This document shows positions 1-8,901 of a stretch of DNA of 64,000 nucleotides, one piece after another (position 1 is the first letter of the stretch; every line of letters begins with the position of its first letter). Source of the stretch: UBA4732 sp002404095 (GTDB taxonomy: Bacteria > Planctomycetota > Planctomycetia > Gemmatales > Gemmataceae). The DNA lies in contig DAIPWT010000009.1 in NCBI GenBank assembly GCA_036783645.1, forward strand, positions 22,773 to 86,772. Direction: 5' to 3'. Under the pieces are notes generated by a model. It searched no databases, had not been told where the DNA came from, and saw only the letters and a list, made by a program, of their open reading frames with translations. The translations under genes and the position numbers were made by a program.

Positions 1-2
1 CC

Positions 3-467
3 GCCGGCGCAGCGGTCCTGTTGTTCCTCGTCTACACCTGCCCTTACCCTCCCGATCATGTATGCTTCGTTATCACCAACGTCCCGGATGACGCCCGGTT
101 CCTCTGCCTTCTCAGCGACTCGCAAGGCCGGATGAGGCCGATGCAGTGGTACGTCGGCGAAATGCTCCAAAAGCCTGCCAAAGTAGCGCCCAAGCCTTAT
201 TCTTTCGACTATGGCCGGAATGAACACGCCAGCGCCGGATTCGTCGCATGGGAGATAGGCGACCGCTACGGCGTAGCGGTGAAAAGTGCCAGCGGGACGT
301 GGCAGGTCTTTTGGCTTCCGGCAGCGCAAGTGCCACTGGAAGGACGGTCGGTCATCTTCGGAGGCGGCACAATAAGAATTGACTTGTCCAAAGTCGTCGC
401 GCAGCCGCTAAGTGACGACGCGGCGAATGCACTAGGCTTACAACAAATAAGCGAGCCGCATAAGTAG
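3..467 (+). CDS. hypothetical protein, N-terminus outside window
   Basis: The reading frame is already open at the window edge and ends at a stop at 465-467. The first visible residues (AGAAVLLFLVYTC) are strongly hydrophobic and look like the end of a signal anchor, so the true start is probably upstream and the in-frame TTG at 21 is only a fallback. The rest is a soluble domain of about 140 residues with alternating hydrophobic strands (GFVAWEIGDRYGVAV, GTWQVFWLP). I do not recognise the family. A spacer of about 170 bases separates it from the next gene on the same strand. A small membrane-anchored protein is the most that can be inferred. Confidence 0.6.
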   Translation, partial: AGAAVLLFLVYTCPYPPDHVCFVITNVPDDARFLCLLSDSQGRMRPMQWYVGEMLQKPAKVAPKPYSFDYGRNEHASAGFVAWEIGDRYGVAVKSASGTWQVFWLPAAQVPLEGRSVIFGGGTIRIDLSKVVAQPLSDDAANALGLQQISEPHK

Positions 468-639
468 CCAAAGGACACGCCATTCGGAAGTTTATAGGCA
501 ACCGTCCAGCGCGGTTTATAAGCGAAGCACTCCTATATAGATACCCGCCCCAGCCGCTTGACGCCCGCATTGGCCGGTGAGACAATTCCCCATGTTGGAC
601 CATTGTTCTTGTCTCGCCCTCTCCAGGAGATCCCACGCC

Positions 640-2127
640 GTGACCACAGCGACCCTAAAAAAGCCCCAGACCGTCAAGCCGCCGCAGGTCAAGGACCAAC
701 CCTTGTTCATCGGCGGCAAATGGCTCGACAGCGTTTCCGGCAAAACCTTCGCCACCGTCAACCCCTCCACCGGCAAAACCATCTGCCAAGTCGCCGAGGG
801 CGATAAGGCCGACGTTGATCTCGCCGTCAAGGCCGCCCGCAAGGCGTTCGAGGAAGGCTCCTGGCCCAAGACCAGCGCCGCCGAGCGCGGCCGACTGCTC
901 TACAAGCTGGCCGACCTTGTCGAACGACACGGCGAGGAGTTAGCCGCTCTGGAATCTCTCGATAACGGCAAGCCCTATCGCGATTCGCTCAACGCCGACC
1001 TGGCCCTGACCGTCAAGGCGTATCGATACTATGCCGGCTGGGCCGACAAGAATCACGGCAAGACCATCCCCGTCGAAGGGCCGTACTTCTGCTATACGCG
1101 CCACGAACCCGTCGGCGTCATCGGCCAGATTATTCCGTGGAATTTCCCGCTGTTGATGATGGCGTGGAAGTGGGCGCCGGCTCTTGCTTGCGGCAATACG
1201 GTCGTCCTCAAGCCGGCCGAGCAGACGCCGTTGACGGCGCTGCGCGTGGCGGCTCTGGCCCAGGAAGCCGGCTTTCCCGACGGCGTGATAAACGTCGTGC
1301 CCGGCTACGGCCCCACCGCCGGCGCCGCCCTCACGTCACATATGGACGTGGACAAGATCGCCTTCACCGGCGAAGGCAGCACCGGCCAGATCATCATGGA
1401 AGCGGCCGCGCGCAGCAATCTCAAGCGCGTCAGCCTGGAGCTGGGCGGCAAAAGCCCCAACATCGTCTTCGCCGACGCCGACATCGACGCGGCCGTCGAA
1501 GGCGCGTACTTCGGCCTCTTCTTCAACCAGGGCCAGTGCTGCTGCGCTGGAAGCCGGCTCTTCGTCGAGGAGAAGATCCACGACCAGTTCATCGAAAAGG
1601 TGCTGAAAAAGGCCAAATCGCAGAAGATCGGCGACCCATTCGACCCGGAGACGACGCAGGGGCCGCAGGTGTCGCAAGAGCAATGCGATCGCATCATGGG
1701 TTACATCGACGCGGGCAAAAAGGAGGGCGCGAAGCTGATGACCGGCGGCAAGCGCGTCGCCGGCCCCGGCTATTTCATCGAGCCGACGGTGTTCACGGAC
1801 GTAAAAGACGAAATGAAGATCGCCAAAGAAGAAATCTTCGGGCCGGTGATGAACGTGCTGAAGTTTAAGGACGTGGACGAGGTGGTGAAGCGCGGCAACC
1901 AGACGTTTTACGGCTTGGCGGCGGCGGTCTGGACGCGCGACATCGGCAAGGCGCACCGGCTGGCCAACGGCCTTCGCGCGGGCACCGTGTGGGTGAACTG
2001 TTACGACGTATTCGACGCGGCCGCCCCGTTCGGCGGCTTCAAGATGAGCGGCATCGGCCGCGAACTCGGCGAATACGCGCTGTCGTTGTACAGCGAGGTG
2101 AAGACAGTGTACGTGAATCTGGGGTAA
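640..2127 (+). CDS. aldehyde dehydrogenase (NAD-dependent, ALDH1/2-like)
   Basis: A 495-residue enzyme expected to oxidise aldehydes to carboxylic acids with NAD(P)+ in the cytoplasm. The Rossmann/catalytic architecture is complete: the general base Glu267 lies in ELGGKSP and the nucleophile is the middle cysteine, Cys301, of FFNQGQCCCAGSR, the arrangement of the ALDH1/ALDH2 group. The length is normal for the family. I chose the GTG at 640 because AGGAGA at 625-630 lies nine bases upstream and the product then begins just before the conserved FIGGKW; an ATG at 577 would add 21 residues unlike the family. The substrate cannot be read from sequence. The gene stands alone, followed six bases after its stop by a long palindrome. 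Confidence 0.95.
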   Translation: MTTATLKKPQTVKPPQVKDQPLFIGGKWLDSVSGKTFATVNPSTGKTICQVAEGDKADVDLAVKAARKAFEEGSWPKTSAAERGRLLYKLADLVERHGEELAALESLDNGKPYRDSLNADLALTVKAYRYYAGWADKNHGKTIPVEGPYFCYTRHEPVGVIGQIIPWNFPLLMMAWKWAPALACGNTVVLKPAEQTPLTALRVAALAQEAGFPDGVINVVPGYGPTAGAALTSHMDVDKIAFTGEGSTGQIIMEAAARSNLKRVSLELGGKSPNIVFADADIDAAVEGAYFGLFFNQGQCCCAGSRLFVEEKIHDQFIEKVLKKAKSQKIGDPFDPETTQGPQVSQEQCDRIMGYIDAGKKEGAKLMTGGKRVAGPGYFIEPTVFTDVKDEMKIAKEEIFGPVMNVLKFKDVDEVVKRGNQTFYGLAAAVWTRDIGKAHRLANGLRAGTVWVNCYDVFDAAAPFGGFKMSGIGRELGEYALSLYSEVKTVYVNLG

Positions 2128-2132
2128 GCATT

Positions 2133-2197
2133 CGTTTAGCCGCGACCCGAAGGGGAGCGCGGGCGAAGAGCGCTCCCCTTCGGGTCACGGCTAAACG
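2133..2197. repeat. AGCCGCGAC-family palindrome, copy 1
   Basis: The two arms starting CGTTTAGCCGCGACCCGAAG pair over about 28 bp with one mismatch around a short loop. It lies between the aldehyde dehydrogenase and the next gene on the same strand. Almost the same sequence recurs at 59026-59089, and a single arm at 42546-42574. In RNA it would form a long hairpin and may act as a terminator or 3'-end stabiliser, but there is no U-run. Confidence 0.85.
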
Positions 2198-2273
2198 ATC
2201 TTTCCCCGCGCCGGCCGCCCTGCTATAAACCGCCGTGGGATGAAAGATCGAACTGATATACAGGAGGTGACCG

Positions 2274-3083
2274 ATGCGTCTCCAAGGGTTGGCCCTGACC
2301 GTTCTGCTTATGGCCGCGGCCCCGCTCGTCGCCCAAAGGCCGCAGACGCCGCCCACGACTCCGACCGCACAGACCGCCCAGCCGGCCGCCGCCGATCCGC
2401 TCGACGGCTATCTCGAACGCTGGCAAAAGACGATGGAGCAAGTGCAAGCTCTCAGCGCTCAGATCAAGCGCACCGAGAAAGATCAAACCACCGACGTGGA
2501 AAAGCATTTCACCGGCTTCACGAAATACCTGCGCGTTGGCGCCGGCGCGACCACGCAGAACCTCGCCTTGCTCCAGATGACGCCGGACGGCAAAAAGGAC
2601 TTTTCCGAGCGCTTCGTCTGCTCCGGCGCCCTTCTTTACGAGTTCCGCCAATCCGAGAAGGTGGTCATGGCCCACGAGCTTCCCAAGCCCAGGGCCGGTC
2701 AGGTGTCCGACGACAATTTCCTGTCGTTCCTCTTCGGCATGAAGAAGGAAGAGGCTCAGAAACGCTACGACCTCAAATTGACCAAGACCGATCAATTTTA
2801 TCTCTACGTGGACATTCAGCCGCGTTTCGCCGCCGACAAAGTGGACTTCAAACGGGCGCAGATCGTGCTGAACAAGGAGACGATGCTGCCGCGTCGGCTC
2901 TGGTTCGAGTCGCCCAATTCGACCCAAGTAACCTGGGACGTGGTTCAGATCAACAGCAACGACAAGACCATCGACCGCCGCGAGTTCGACGCGCCGACGC
3001 CGCCGGCGGGCTGGAAGATGACCCAGGCGCCGAAGGACGCCGATGTGACGCCGCGCGTGGCCCGGCCCAGCGGCGGCAACTGA
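2274..3083 (+). CDS. secreted TIGR03009-like planctomycete protein
   Basis: This 269-residue protein has a clear Sec signal peptide (MRLQGLALTVLLMAAAPLVA), a Pro/Thr/Ala-rich linker, then a domain of about 210 residues that resembles the planctomycete-specific TIGR03009 family (DPLDGYLERWQKTMEQVQAL, LPRRLWFESPN, REFDAPTPPAGWK). The fold resembles LolA/DUF2092 lipoprotein-carrier domains, but no function is established. The start has a strong ribosome site (GGAGGTGA, 2262-2269). Export to the periplasm is inferred from the signal peptide. A perfect hairpin follows the stop within 40 bases. Confidence 0.85.
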   Translation: MRLQGLALTVLLMAAAPLVAQRPQTPPTTPTAQTAQPAAADPLDGYLERWQKTMEQVQALSAQIKRTEKDQTTDVEKHFTGFTKYLRVGAGATTQNLALLQMTPDGKKDFSERFVCSGALLYEFRQSEKVVMAHELPKPRAGQVSDDNFLSFLFGMKKEEAQKRYDLKLTKTDQFYLYVDIQPRFAADKVDFKRAQIVLNKETMLPRRLWFESPNSTQVTWDVVQINSNDKTIDRREFDAPTPPAGWKMTQAPKDADVTPRVARPSGGN

Positions 3084-3122
3084 TTTGGCTAGTGGTTCGC
3101 CATAAGCGAGCTGCCAGGTCTT

Positions 3123-3154
3123 GTAGGGTGGGTCGAGTATTCGACCCACCCTAC
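3123..3154. terminator. perfect 14-bp hairpin after the TIGR03009-like gene
   Basis: GTAGGGTGGGTCGA at 3123-3136 pairs exactly with 3141-3154 around a GTAT loop. It sits 40 bases past the plus-strand stop and 65 bases past the stop of the convergent gene. No T-run follows on either strand, so factor-independent termination is uncertain. Confidence 0.55.
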
Positions 3155-3218
3155 GTGGGCGAGAAGAAGGGCGGAATCGCTCTGTCACCCTTGCTGCACC
3201 TTCAGCGATCCCCCTACA

Positions 3219-3683
3219 TCAACACATCGACACCTGCCGGCGGATTCGAGCCCGCCACCTGCCGGCCCGTACTTTCAGAGTGTCTGGCGAAAGGCCGCGT
3301 TCGAGTGCAACCTCCGCATAGGTCTGACCGGCCGCGAGACGGCACTCAACGTCCCATTCACCGGGCGACAAAATGCCCCGAACTTGGTCAACGGAGTCAG
3401 CTATTTCAATGGCCGACATCTCTTGTGCGCTGGAGGAGTGTAGTCTTCCGGGATAATGCAGCCGCAGCCGCCGATGCTTCTTGGCGCGATTCCACGGGAT
3501 TCTGCCGAGCCGCTGGCGGCAGTCGTCGGAAAATGGGCTGTTCGACTCGATTACCGCTAGGGTCTCGCTGAGGAATTCTTCCCGGCCGTACCCGAAATCG
3601 TCCACTCGGCCATAATGTGTTTGGCGGGCATGTTCCGCATAAAACTGCCAGTGCGCAGGGAGCGATGACTCAGAAGTGGACAT
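3219..3683 (-). CDS. small protein with sigma-70 region 4-like helix-turn-helix
   Basis: A 154-residue protein whose C-terminal 50 residues (ILSPGEWDVECRLAAGQTYA and onward to KVRAGRWRARIRR) have the spacing of a sigma region 4 or LuxR-type helix-turn-helix: an acidic first helix, a turn (ERGLS) and a basic recognition helix. The N-terminal 95 residues show no sigma region 2, so it is not a complete ECF sigma factor by sequence; a DNA-binding regulator or a diverged sigma is possible. The ATG at 3683 is preceded by GAGAGG. The longer open frame to 3830 has no family resemblance. It stands alone, reading away from the GHKL ATPase terminator. Confidence 0.7.
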   Translation of the reverse strand: MSTSESSLPAHWQFYAEHARQTHYGRVDDFGYGREEFLSETLAVIESNSPFSDDCRQRLGRIPWNRAKKHRRLRLHYPGRLHSSSAQEMSAIEIADSVDQVRGILSPGEWDVECRLAAGQTYAEVALERGLSPDTLKVRAGRWRARIRRQVSMC

Positions 3684-3886
3684 GACGGAACCTCTCGGTA
3701 TGGTTTTGGAACGCGGCCTTTTGCCGCGCCAACCCTGCCAGCACCGTCGAGGATTAGCCAACCGAATCGAAGAACACGCTATGGCTCTTCGTCTCGGGCA
3801 ATTCGGCAAGCCAAGTCGGTGCCAGCGCACCCGCCCAAAGCAGGTCTCTTATAGTATAGTGGCGAAGCGGACAAAGGGTAACAAAA

Positions 3887-3912
3887 GACCGGCCGTTTCC
3901 TTACGGCCGGTC
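3887..3912 (-). terminator. Rho-independent terminator of the GHKL ATPase gene
   Basis: GACCGGCCG at 3904-3912 on the minus strand pairs with 3887-3895 over 9 bp around an 8-base loop and is followed on the minus strand by TTTTGTT. It lies 50 bases past the stop of the minus-strand GHKL gene, a textbook position. Confidence 0.8.
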
Positions 3913-3961
3913 AGATCGCTAACTTCAGGAAGCCGGAGGGATGAACGTCTAGCTTGCGTTT

Positions 3962-5887
3962 TCAGACGTGCAGGAGTTGCGTTTCGAGTACGTCAGACCA
4001 TGCCTTCCGCAGGTTGCGGAACAGCTGATTCTCTTCGCCTTGCGCGCTTCCGGAAAGCATCTGGGTTTGGGCGCGGGCCAGCGACAAGAGCAGCAACTTC
4101 AACCCGACCAAGGCTTTGCGGGTCGTATCCGCGACATCGTCCCCGGCCCCCTCGCCACTTTCTGCCTCTCCCATTTGGTTGGTCTTCTTGGCCAAGTCGC
4201 CGAGCGGCTGCCAGACCTTCTGGTAGAACCGGTGGGCGGTGTTCACTCGCAGGATCAGCTTCCCGAACTTGTACTCGGTGTCGTAGAACGGGGCGTATTC
4301 CTGTGGTTTGAATTCGGTGAGGTACTTCGACTCCTTTACCCGGTTGAACGCTTGCTCCTCTGTCTCTTCCTCTTGCCGGAGGCTGACGGCCAGCCCGCGC
4401 AGGTTGGCCTCAAGCGCAGCTTTCTGTTCATCCGTGTCCGTCGGCGGCGTAGGCAGCGCGACGCCCTGCACCCCCTCGGTATCCATTGCGTGCCGCTCGG
4501 CTTCGTTGGTCTGCCCGGCCTGCTCCGCAACGGCGATCTTCAGTTGCCTTTCGCGGATCATCTTGCGAATATTGGTGATGGTGCGCTGGAAGCGGCAGTC
4601 GTCGTGTTCAAGAATCCAGTCGACGGCGAACTGTTGCAGGCGGACTCCCTGCTTGTTCGCGGCAACGCCGAACGCCTCGTCGGCATCGCCCGTGAACTCG
4701 ATCTGCACCCGCAGCCAGGCGTTCGTGCTGTGCTTTTTCAGCTTCAGCCGCGGCTCCGCCCCGATCTCCACCTCCCGCTCATTCCGCAGATACGACACCA
4801 TGTGGTCATCGAAAACGTGGAGGCTGTTCTTGAGCGTTACCCGCGGCAGCGACCCCCAATCGTGGACTGGTAGCAGAAACATCCGGATTCGCACCTCGGT
4901 CGTGGTGAACAGTTGTCCCTCGGCAACAGGGATCTGAACGGTCCAGCTGTCCACCAGGGCGGACTTCGTTTCGGTTAGCCCCACAACCTTGACGTGCCGA
5001 GCGGAAGGCATCCAGTAGGTCGGATCGAACGCTTCGACCAGGCGGTTGTTGACGTACACGCGCACCCCCTTGTCGATGAACTTGCGGTAGATGCGGCCCA
5101 TATCCTTCAGCGCATGATCTGCCAGCGTGGCGGCAGTCTTGAAGGTGAGCCTGTCGCATTTGGGCATGTAGACGATCGTGCCGGATCGCCCAAGTTGCTC
5201 GGTCAACTTGTGAGACTCGTCGGCGAGCAACTCGTGCGAGTCACGCCCCTTCTTCGCGTAGTCCATCGGCTTCGTGAACATTTCTGCCACTTCCGACGGG
5301 AGGGCGTCGGTGAACTCCGGATCGGGCAACTCGATCATGTTGTTCCGGTCCTGACCGATCTTGTCCACGTCGAGCGTCATCGAGTAGAACGCGCCGGGCT
5401 CCTGCCACGAGTATACGTCTACGCAGCGGGTGATGTTTAACGCGGCCGTTTTCATCCCCATGCCATACCGACCGATGCCGGAGCGGTTGTCGTACACCAT
5501 CGAGCCGCCGAAGGCGATCGCCACCTTCAGCACGCGGGGGGCCATCCCCTTTCCATTGTCATAGACCATCGCGTCGATCCGCTGGTTGCCCTGCTTGCCC
5601 GTCTGGCGAAAGTACACCCGCACTTCCGTCGCTCCCCATTGGAGGGCGTTGTCCACATGCTCGCACAGCGCCGACGTGGTGCTGTTGTATCCCAGGTCGC
5701 GGAGCGAGTTGATCAGGGTCTGCCCGAGGAAAAGGGGGACTCGGGCGTCCTCCTTTAGCGATCGGTTGACGACCGTCTTGCCGCCGCGCGGGGTGTTCAC
5801 GCCCCATTGCGGGACAAGGTCGGGGGCGCCCGGCTCTGGGCCCTGCGCGGTCTCGGTGGTCGGCTGCTGGACGTTGGCTTCGGACAT
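3962..5887 (-). CDS. GHKL-fold ATPase (MORC/Hsp90-like ATP-binding protein)
   Basis: This 641-residue protein carries the three GHKL ATP-binding motifs: N-box EHVDNA (76-81), DNGKGM (110-115) and the glycine-rich lid GIGRYGMGMKT (137-147). A transducer-like S5 region follows, then a charged, probably helical C-terminal half (EANLRGLAVSLRQEEETEEQ, near residue 490). The arrangement fits prokaryotic MORC/Hsp90-like proteins, several of which sit in restriction or defence loci (known from family surveys, not shown here). ATP-driven dimerisation or clamp action on DNA is an inference. The ATG at 5887 has GGGAG nine bases upstream; in-frame codons up to 5950 look non-coding. Monocistronic, with its own terminator. 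Confidence 0.85.
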   Translation of the reverse strand: MSEANVQQPTTETAQGPEPGAPDLVPQWGVNTPRGGKTVVNRSLKEDARVPLFLGQTLINSLRDLGYNSTTSALCEHVDNALQWGATEVRVYFRQTGKQGNQRIDAMVYDNGKGMAPRVLKVAIAFGGSMVYDNRSGIGRYGMGMKTAALNITRCVDVYSWQEPGAFYSMTLDVDKIGQDRNNMIELPDPEFTDALPSEVAEMFTKPMDYAKKGRDSHELLADESHKLTEQLGRSGTIVYMPKCDRLTFKTAATLADHALKDMGRIYRKFIDKGVRVYVNNRLVEAFDPTYWMPSARHVKVVGLTETKSALVDSWTVQIPVAEGQLFTTTEVRIRMFLLPVHDWGSLPRVTLKNSLHVFDDHMVSYLRNEREVEIGAEPRLKLKKHSTNAWLRVQIEFTGDADEAFGVAANKQGVRLQQFAVDWILEHDDCRFQRTITNIRKMIRERQLKIAVAEQAGQTNEAERHAMDTEGVQGVALPTPPTDTDEQKAALEANLRGLAVSLRQEEETEEQAFNRVKESKYLTEFKPQEYAPFYDTEYKFGKLILRVNTAHRFYQKVWQPLGDLAKKTNQMGEAESGEGAGDDVADTTRKALVGLKLLLLSLARAQTQMLSGSAQGEENQLFRNLRKAWSDVLETQLLHV

Positions 5888-6303
5888 GTTCGTACTCCCA
5901 TTCGCAATTGTGGCGACACGCTTTGTGCCGCCGGAAGGGTAGGGCCGCACTCTGCGACCCTCTACTAACAGAGTGGGGAGATCGGGATTGTCGTAACCGC
6001 GATTCTGCGGTCCCGAATCAAGTTCGGTTGAGACAAGGGATACGTGACTCCAAGCAGGAGGGGGATAAATGGAACGGCACCCAAGCCAAACAACTCTATG
6101 GGCCGTAGAATGGGTCCCATAGATCGCTCATACTTCATTCCATGGCGCGGAAGGCGAGGGTCATTCCGCCCCGGCCGAGCAGTCGCAGTATGATGAAAGA
6201 ATTTCGGCCTTTCGGTGTTGATATCGCTGTGCTTTCACTGACGCGATTTTACCCCGGCGCCGCCGGACTAGCAAGACGCGACCCGGCTCGCCAGTGCGTT
6301 CGC
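5888..6303. other. 416-base spacer, promoter region of the GHKL gene
   Basis: No convincing gene. The part near 5888 must hold the GHKL promoter on the minus strand. On the plus strand a 17-codon open frame starts at 6069 (MERHPSQTTLWAVEWVP) behind a very strong AGGAGGGGG ribosome site, so a leader peptide or gene remnant cannot be excluded. Codons beyond it do not look coding. Confidence 0.4.
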
Positions 6304-8145
6304 TCATTTCCCCGGCGGCGCCCATACGGCGTCAAAGCCGCGGCCGTCTTCCACCAGGGCGGTGCTGGCGCGTGACAACGTCAGCAACAACGGTCCGTCG
6401 CCGCGATGGTCCAACAGCAACATGCCGGCCCGATGCGCCGCCAGGGCGAAGTCGCCGGCCTCCAGCGCTTCCAACGCGGCCTCCGACTCGGCGAAAAACT
6501 GCCGACGCCGTTCCACGCCGGCCGCCTCCACTTCATACAGGTCCACCGGCTCCGCGATGTTGACGACCCGCGCTTTCACCACGCGCCGCGAGGTGAAGCC
6601 ATCGCCGAGCCGTTCGCGCGTGCCCCGCGTCACCAATACCGGACATTTCAGATACTGTGTCAAACCCTGCACCCGGCTGCCGAGGTTGACCGTGTTGCCC
6701 ATCGCCCCATATTTGAACTTGTACTTCGAGCCAGTGTTGCCGACCTGAGCCGGGCCGGTGCTGACGCCGACGCCGACCGCGGTCGCTCCGCCGAGAACTT
6801 CTTGCCACCGCGTGTTGAGGGCCGGCAGCGCGGCGAGCATGGCCAGGGCCGCGCGCACGGCCCGCTCGGCCTGATCCGGCTGGTCCTGCGGCGCCCCCCA
6901 CATGGCCAGCACCTCGTCGCCGACGTAATCGACGAGTACGCCGCCTTCGTCGAGTACGCACCTAGACAACTCGTTCATTACGTCGTTCATCCAGCGCAGG
7001 CTGCCGGCCGGGCCTAGCTTTTCGCTGACCCGGCTGAAGCCGCGCACGTCGCAGAACAGAAGCGTCACCCCGGCGTCGCGGCCCTCCAGCAGAGCCGGCT
7101 CACGGACCAATCGACGCGCCAGGTCGGCGCCGAAAAACTGTTCCAGGCGGACGTGGGCTTCCAACGCCGACTTCTCCTTGGCCTGCCGAGCCAGTCCCGC
7201 CGCCACGCCGCAGGCCAGCAGATCGACGAGCGTCGCTTCCAGCTGACCGCCGACGTTCAGGAGCGAGATCGGCGCCCGACGACGTTCGCCGTAGAGGGCG
7301 CCGACGACGTTGCCGTCCGCATCGAGGAGGGGCGCGGCCACGACCGTCTGCAGCGGCGCCAAACTCGGCGTGTCGGCCTCACCGGACGGACGAGCCGATT
7401 GCCAAAAAGTCTTTTTCTTCTGCCTTACCTCCGCGAGAACGCGGCGACTCGGCTGCCACGGCCTGCCGAGCGTCGGCGCCTCGCCGTAAGCGGCGGCGGC
7501 GACCCACTGTTCGCCGTCGAGCAATAGCACACGGCCCAATTCGAGGCCGACGATCTGCACCAGCGCCTCGGCGGCTTTGTCGAGGAAGTCGGCCGCGCCT
7601 ACGGTGGCCTGAAGGACGCCCATGGTGGTCTGAAGCCAGCCGACCATCTCGTTCAGTTGGGCGCCGCTGAGGCCCGGCAGCGACCGTAGGCGAACGGAAA
7701 GGTCGGCGATCCGGCCGGGGCCGACGGTCTGCTCCTCAAGGCTGTGCATACCGGCTTGGTCGTCCGAGTCGGCGGCGCCGACCGTTACCGTCCGGCCGGG
7801 CAGGGAAAAGGAGAACGGCGCGGCCAGTTCGACGTTGGCGCCGGGAGCGAGGACGCCGCCGGGGGCGCCGCCGCAAGGGAGCGGCGCCTTGCTGCGATTG
7901 GTGAGACGAACGCGGCCGGAGGAAAGCGGCTCAAGGAGGGCGTGACGGCGGGAGATGTTATCGCGGTCGTCCTGCCGGGCCACGACCAAGCGAGCGGGCG
8001 CGGAATCGACGCCGGGCAAGACGGCGTAAGGCGCCGGCTCGCCGGCCTGCTGACGGCCGAGTTCCAGTGGACCGGTCAGACGGCCGTCGAACGCGGCGCG
8101 GTCGCCTTCGAGGATACGGATTGTCAGGAAATCGATCTCGCGCAT
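6304..8145 (-). CDS. adenylate/guanylate cyclase with FHA and GAF domains
   Basis: A 613-residue soluble signalling enzyme. Residues 1-125 form an FHA phosphothreonine-binding domain (SRRHA at 65-69, RLTNRS near 80). Residues about 165-325 fit a GAF sensor. Residues about 350-515 are a class III nucleotide cyclase homology domain with the metal-binding aspartates Asp366 (LFCDVRGFS) and Asp410 (DYVGDEVLAMWG). A helical tail follows. It should make cAMP or cGMP in response to a phosphoprotein partner and a small ligand; which nucleotide is not settled by inspection. Its ATG starts one base after the stop of the 60-residue gene upstream, so it is almost certainly co-translated with the two small genes before it. 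Confidence 0.92.
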   Translation of the reverse strand: MREIDFLTIRILEGDRAAFDGRLTGPLELGRQQAGEPAPYAVLPGVDSAPARLVVARQDDRDNISRRHALLEPLSSGRVRLTNRSKAPLPCGGAPGGVLAPGANVELAAPFSFSLPGRTVTVGAADSDDQAGMHSLEEQTVGPGRIADLSVRLRSLPGLSGAQLNEMVGWLQTTMGVLQATVGAADFLDKAAEALVQIVGLELGRVLLLDGEQWVAAAAYGEAPTLGRPWQPSRRVLAEVRQKKKTFWQSARPSGEADTPSLAPLQTVVAAPLLDADGNVVGALYGERRRAPISLLNVGGQLEATLVDLLACGVAAGLARQAKEKSALEAHVRLEQFFGADLARRLVREPALLEGRDAGVTLLFCDVRGFSRVSEKLGPAGSLRWMNDVMNELSRCVLDEGGVLVDYVGDEVLAMWGAPQDQPDQAERAVRAALAMLAALPALNTRWQEVLGGATAVGVGVSTGPAQVGNTGSKYKFKYGAMGNTVNLGSRVQGLTQYLKCPVLVTRGTRERLGDGFTSRRVVKARVVNIAEPVDLYEVEAAGVERRRQFFAESEAALEALEAGDFALAAHRAGMLLLDHRGDGPLLLTLSRASTALVEDGRGFDAVWAPPGK

Positions 8146-8146
8146 C

Positions 8147-8329
8147 TTACTCGATCTCGCGCACCAATTTTAGCAAAGCCTCACATAGGGACTTGACTTC
8201 CTCTGCGTTTAACTCCACAGGATCGCCGTGCGCCGTGACGCATTTTAAATGTAACGCAGCTCCGGGATCGACCCAGGCGACAAGCTCACCGTGGCTGAGT
8301 TCAAAGACCTTTTCGTCCGTAATATTCAT
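8147..8329 (-). CDS. small acidic protein in cyclase operon
   Basis: A 60-residue protein (starts MNITDEKVFELSHGELVAWV, ends CEALLKLVREIE) with a predicted beta-rich front and a C-terminal helix. No family is recognised. Its stop lies one base before the cyclase start and its ATG 11 bases after the stop of the 102-residue gene, so the three form one transcription unit. Its size, acidity and position right after a toxin-like gene would suit an immunity or antitoxin protein; this is inference from context only. Confidence 0.7.
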   Translation of the reverse strand: MNITDEKVFELSHGELVAWVDPGAALHLKCVTAHGDPVELNAEEVKSLCEALLKLVREIE

Positions 8330-8340
8330 GTTTTTGGCGC

Positions 8341-8637
8341 CTATGTTGGGAAATGTGGATTGCCGTCGATTGGATCCACGATTTTGATAATGCCGTCGGG
8401 TTCATAGGCGTGGTGGTGTGGAACGGTTGCTTTTGGGTCGCTGTAGGGAAGGCCAGTCTTCAAGTCCACGTGTCCGGAATCCATTCGTAACCGCTCCTTC
8501 CCGGTAACAGGGTCCATCCATTTATCTGGTTTGGTCAGGTGCGGCACTAAGCCCCGCTCTTTTGCCAGCGCGCGGATCTCCGCGGCAGTCTTGCCCTTAA
8601 GGTCGTCTGCGGTGATTTTCGGGCTTTTCTTCGCCAT
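8341..8637 (-). CDS. small basic protein resembling a secreted-toxin C-terminal module
   Basis: About 98 residues (MAKKSPKITADDLKGKTAAE at the start). The centre holds KERLRMDSGHVDLKTGLPY and then VPHHHAYEPDG, a His/Asp-rich pattern I associate with C-terminal toxin modules of polymorphic toxins, although I cannot name the family with confidence. No signal peptide is visible. An ATG at 8649 would add four residues; neither start has a clear ribosome site, and a TATAAT at 8666-8671 (minus strand) may mean a very short leader. It heads the operon with the 60-residue gene and the FHA-GAF cyclase. Confidence 0.65.
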   Translation of the reverse strand: MAKKSPKITADDLKGKTAAEIRALAKERGLVPHLTKPDKWMDPVTGKERLRMDSGHVDLKTGLPYSDPKATVPHHHAYEPDGIIKIVDPIDGNPHFPT

Positions 8638-8901
8638 TTGCCGGCCCATTCACGCAATCCAGTCCATTATACACGACAAACAAAAGGAGGGTCGGGTGTC
8701 GTTACAGATCGGAACGACTCCCGACCCCTTTGAATTTCCGACCCTTTTGATTTTCCCGCCCGTTACCGTCCGGCCGGGCAGGGCGTGCCACCTTCCACAT
8801 CGCAGCTTTTCTATAGAGCATTCCTGACGACTTTTCTTTCCGGTGCTTGTCCGAACGGCGTAGGCCAAGGTAAGATCAATCCATCGAAGGAGTATCGCCC
8901 G

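Noticed and set aside
2223..3188. 321-codon open frame on the minus strand
   Set aside because: Antisense shadow of the TIGR03009-like gene; no family resemblance and Arg/Gly/His-rich composition typical of reversed GC-rich codons.
3235..3265. TTCGAGCCCGCC stretch resembling a tRNA T-arm
   Set aside because: No acceptor, D or anticodon stems can be drawn around it, and it lies in the coding end of the helix-turn-helix gene.
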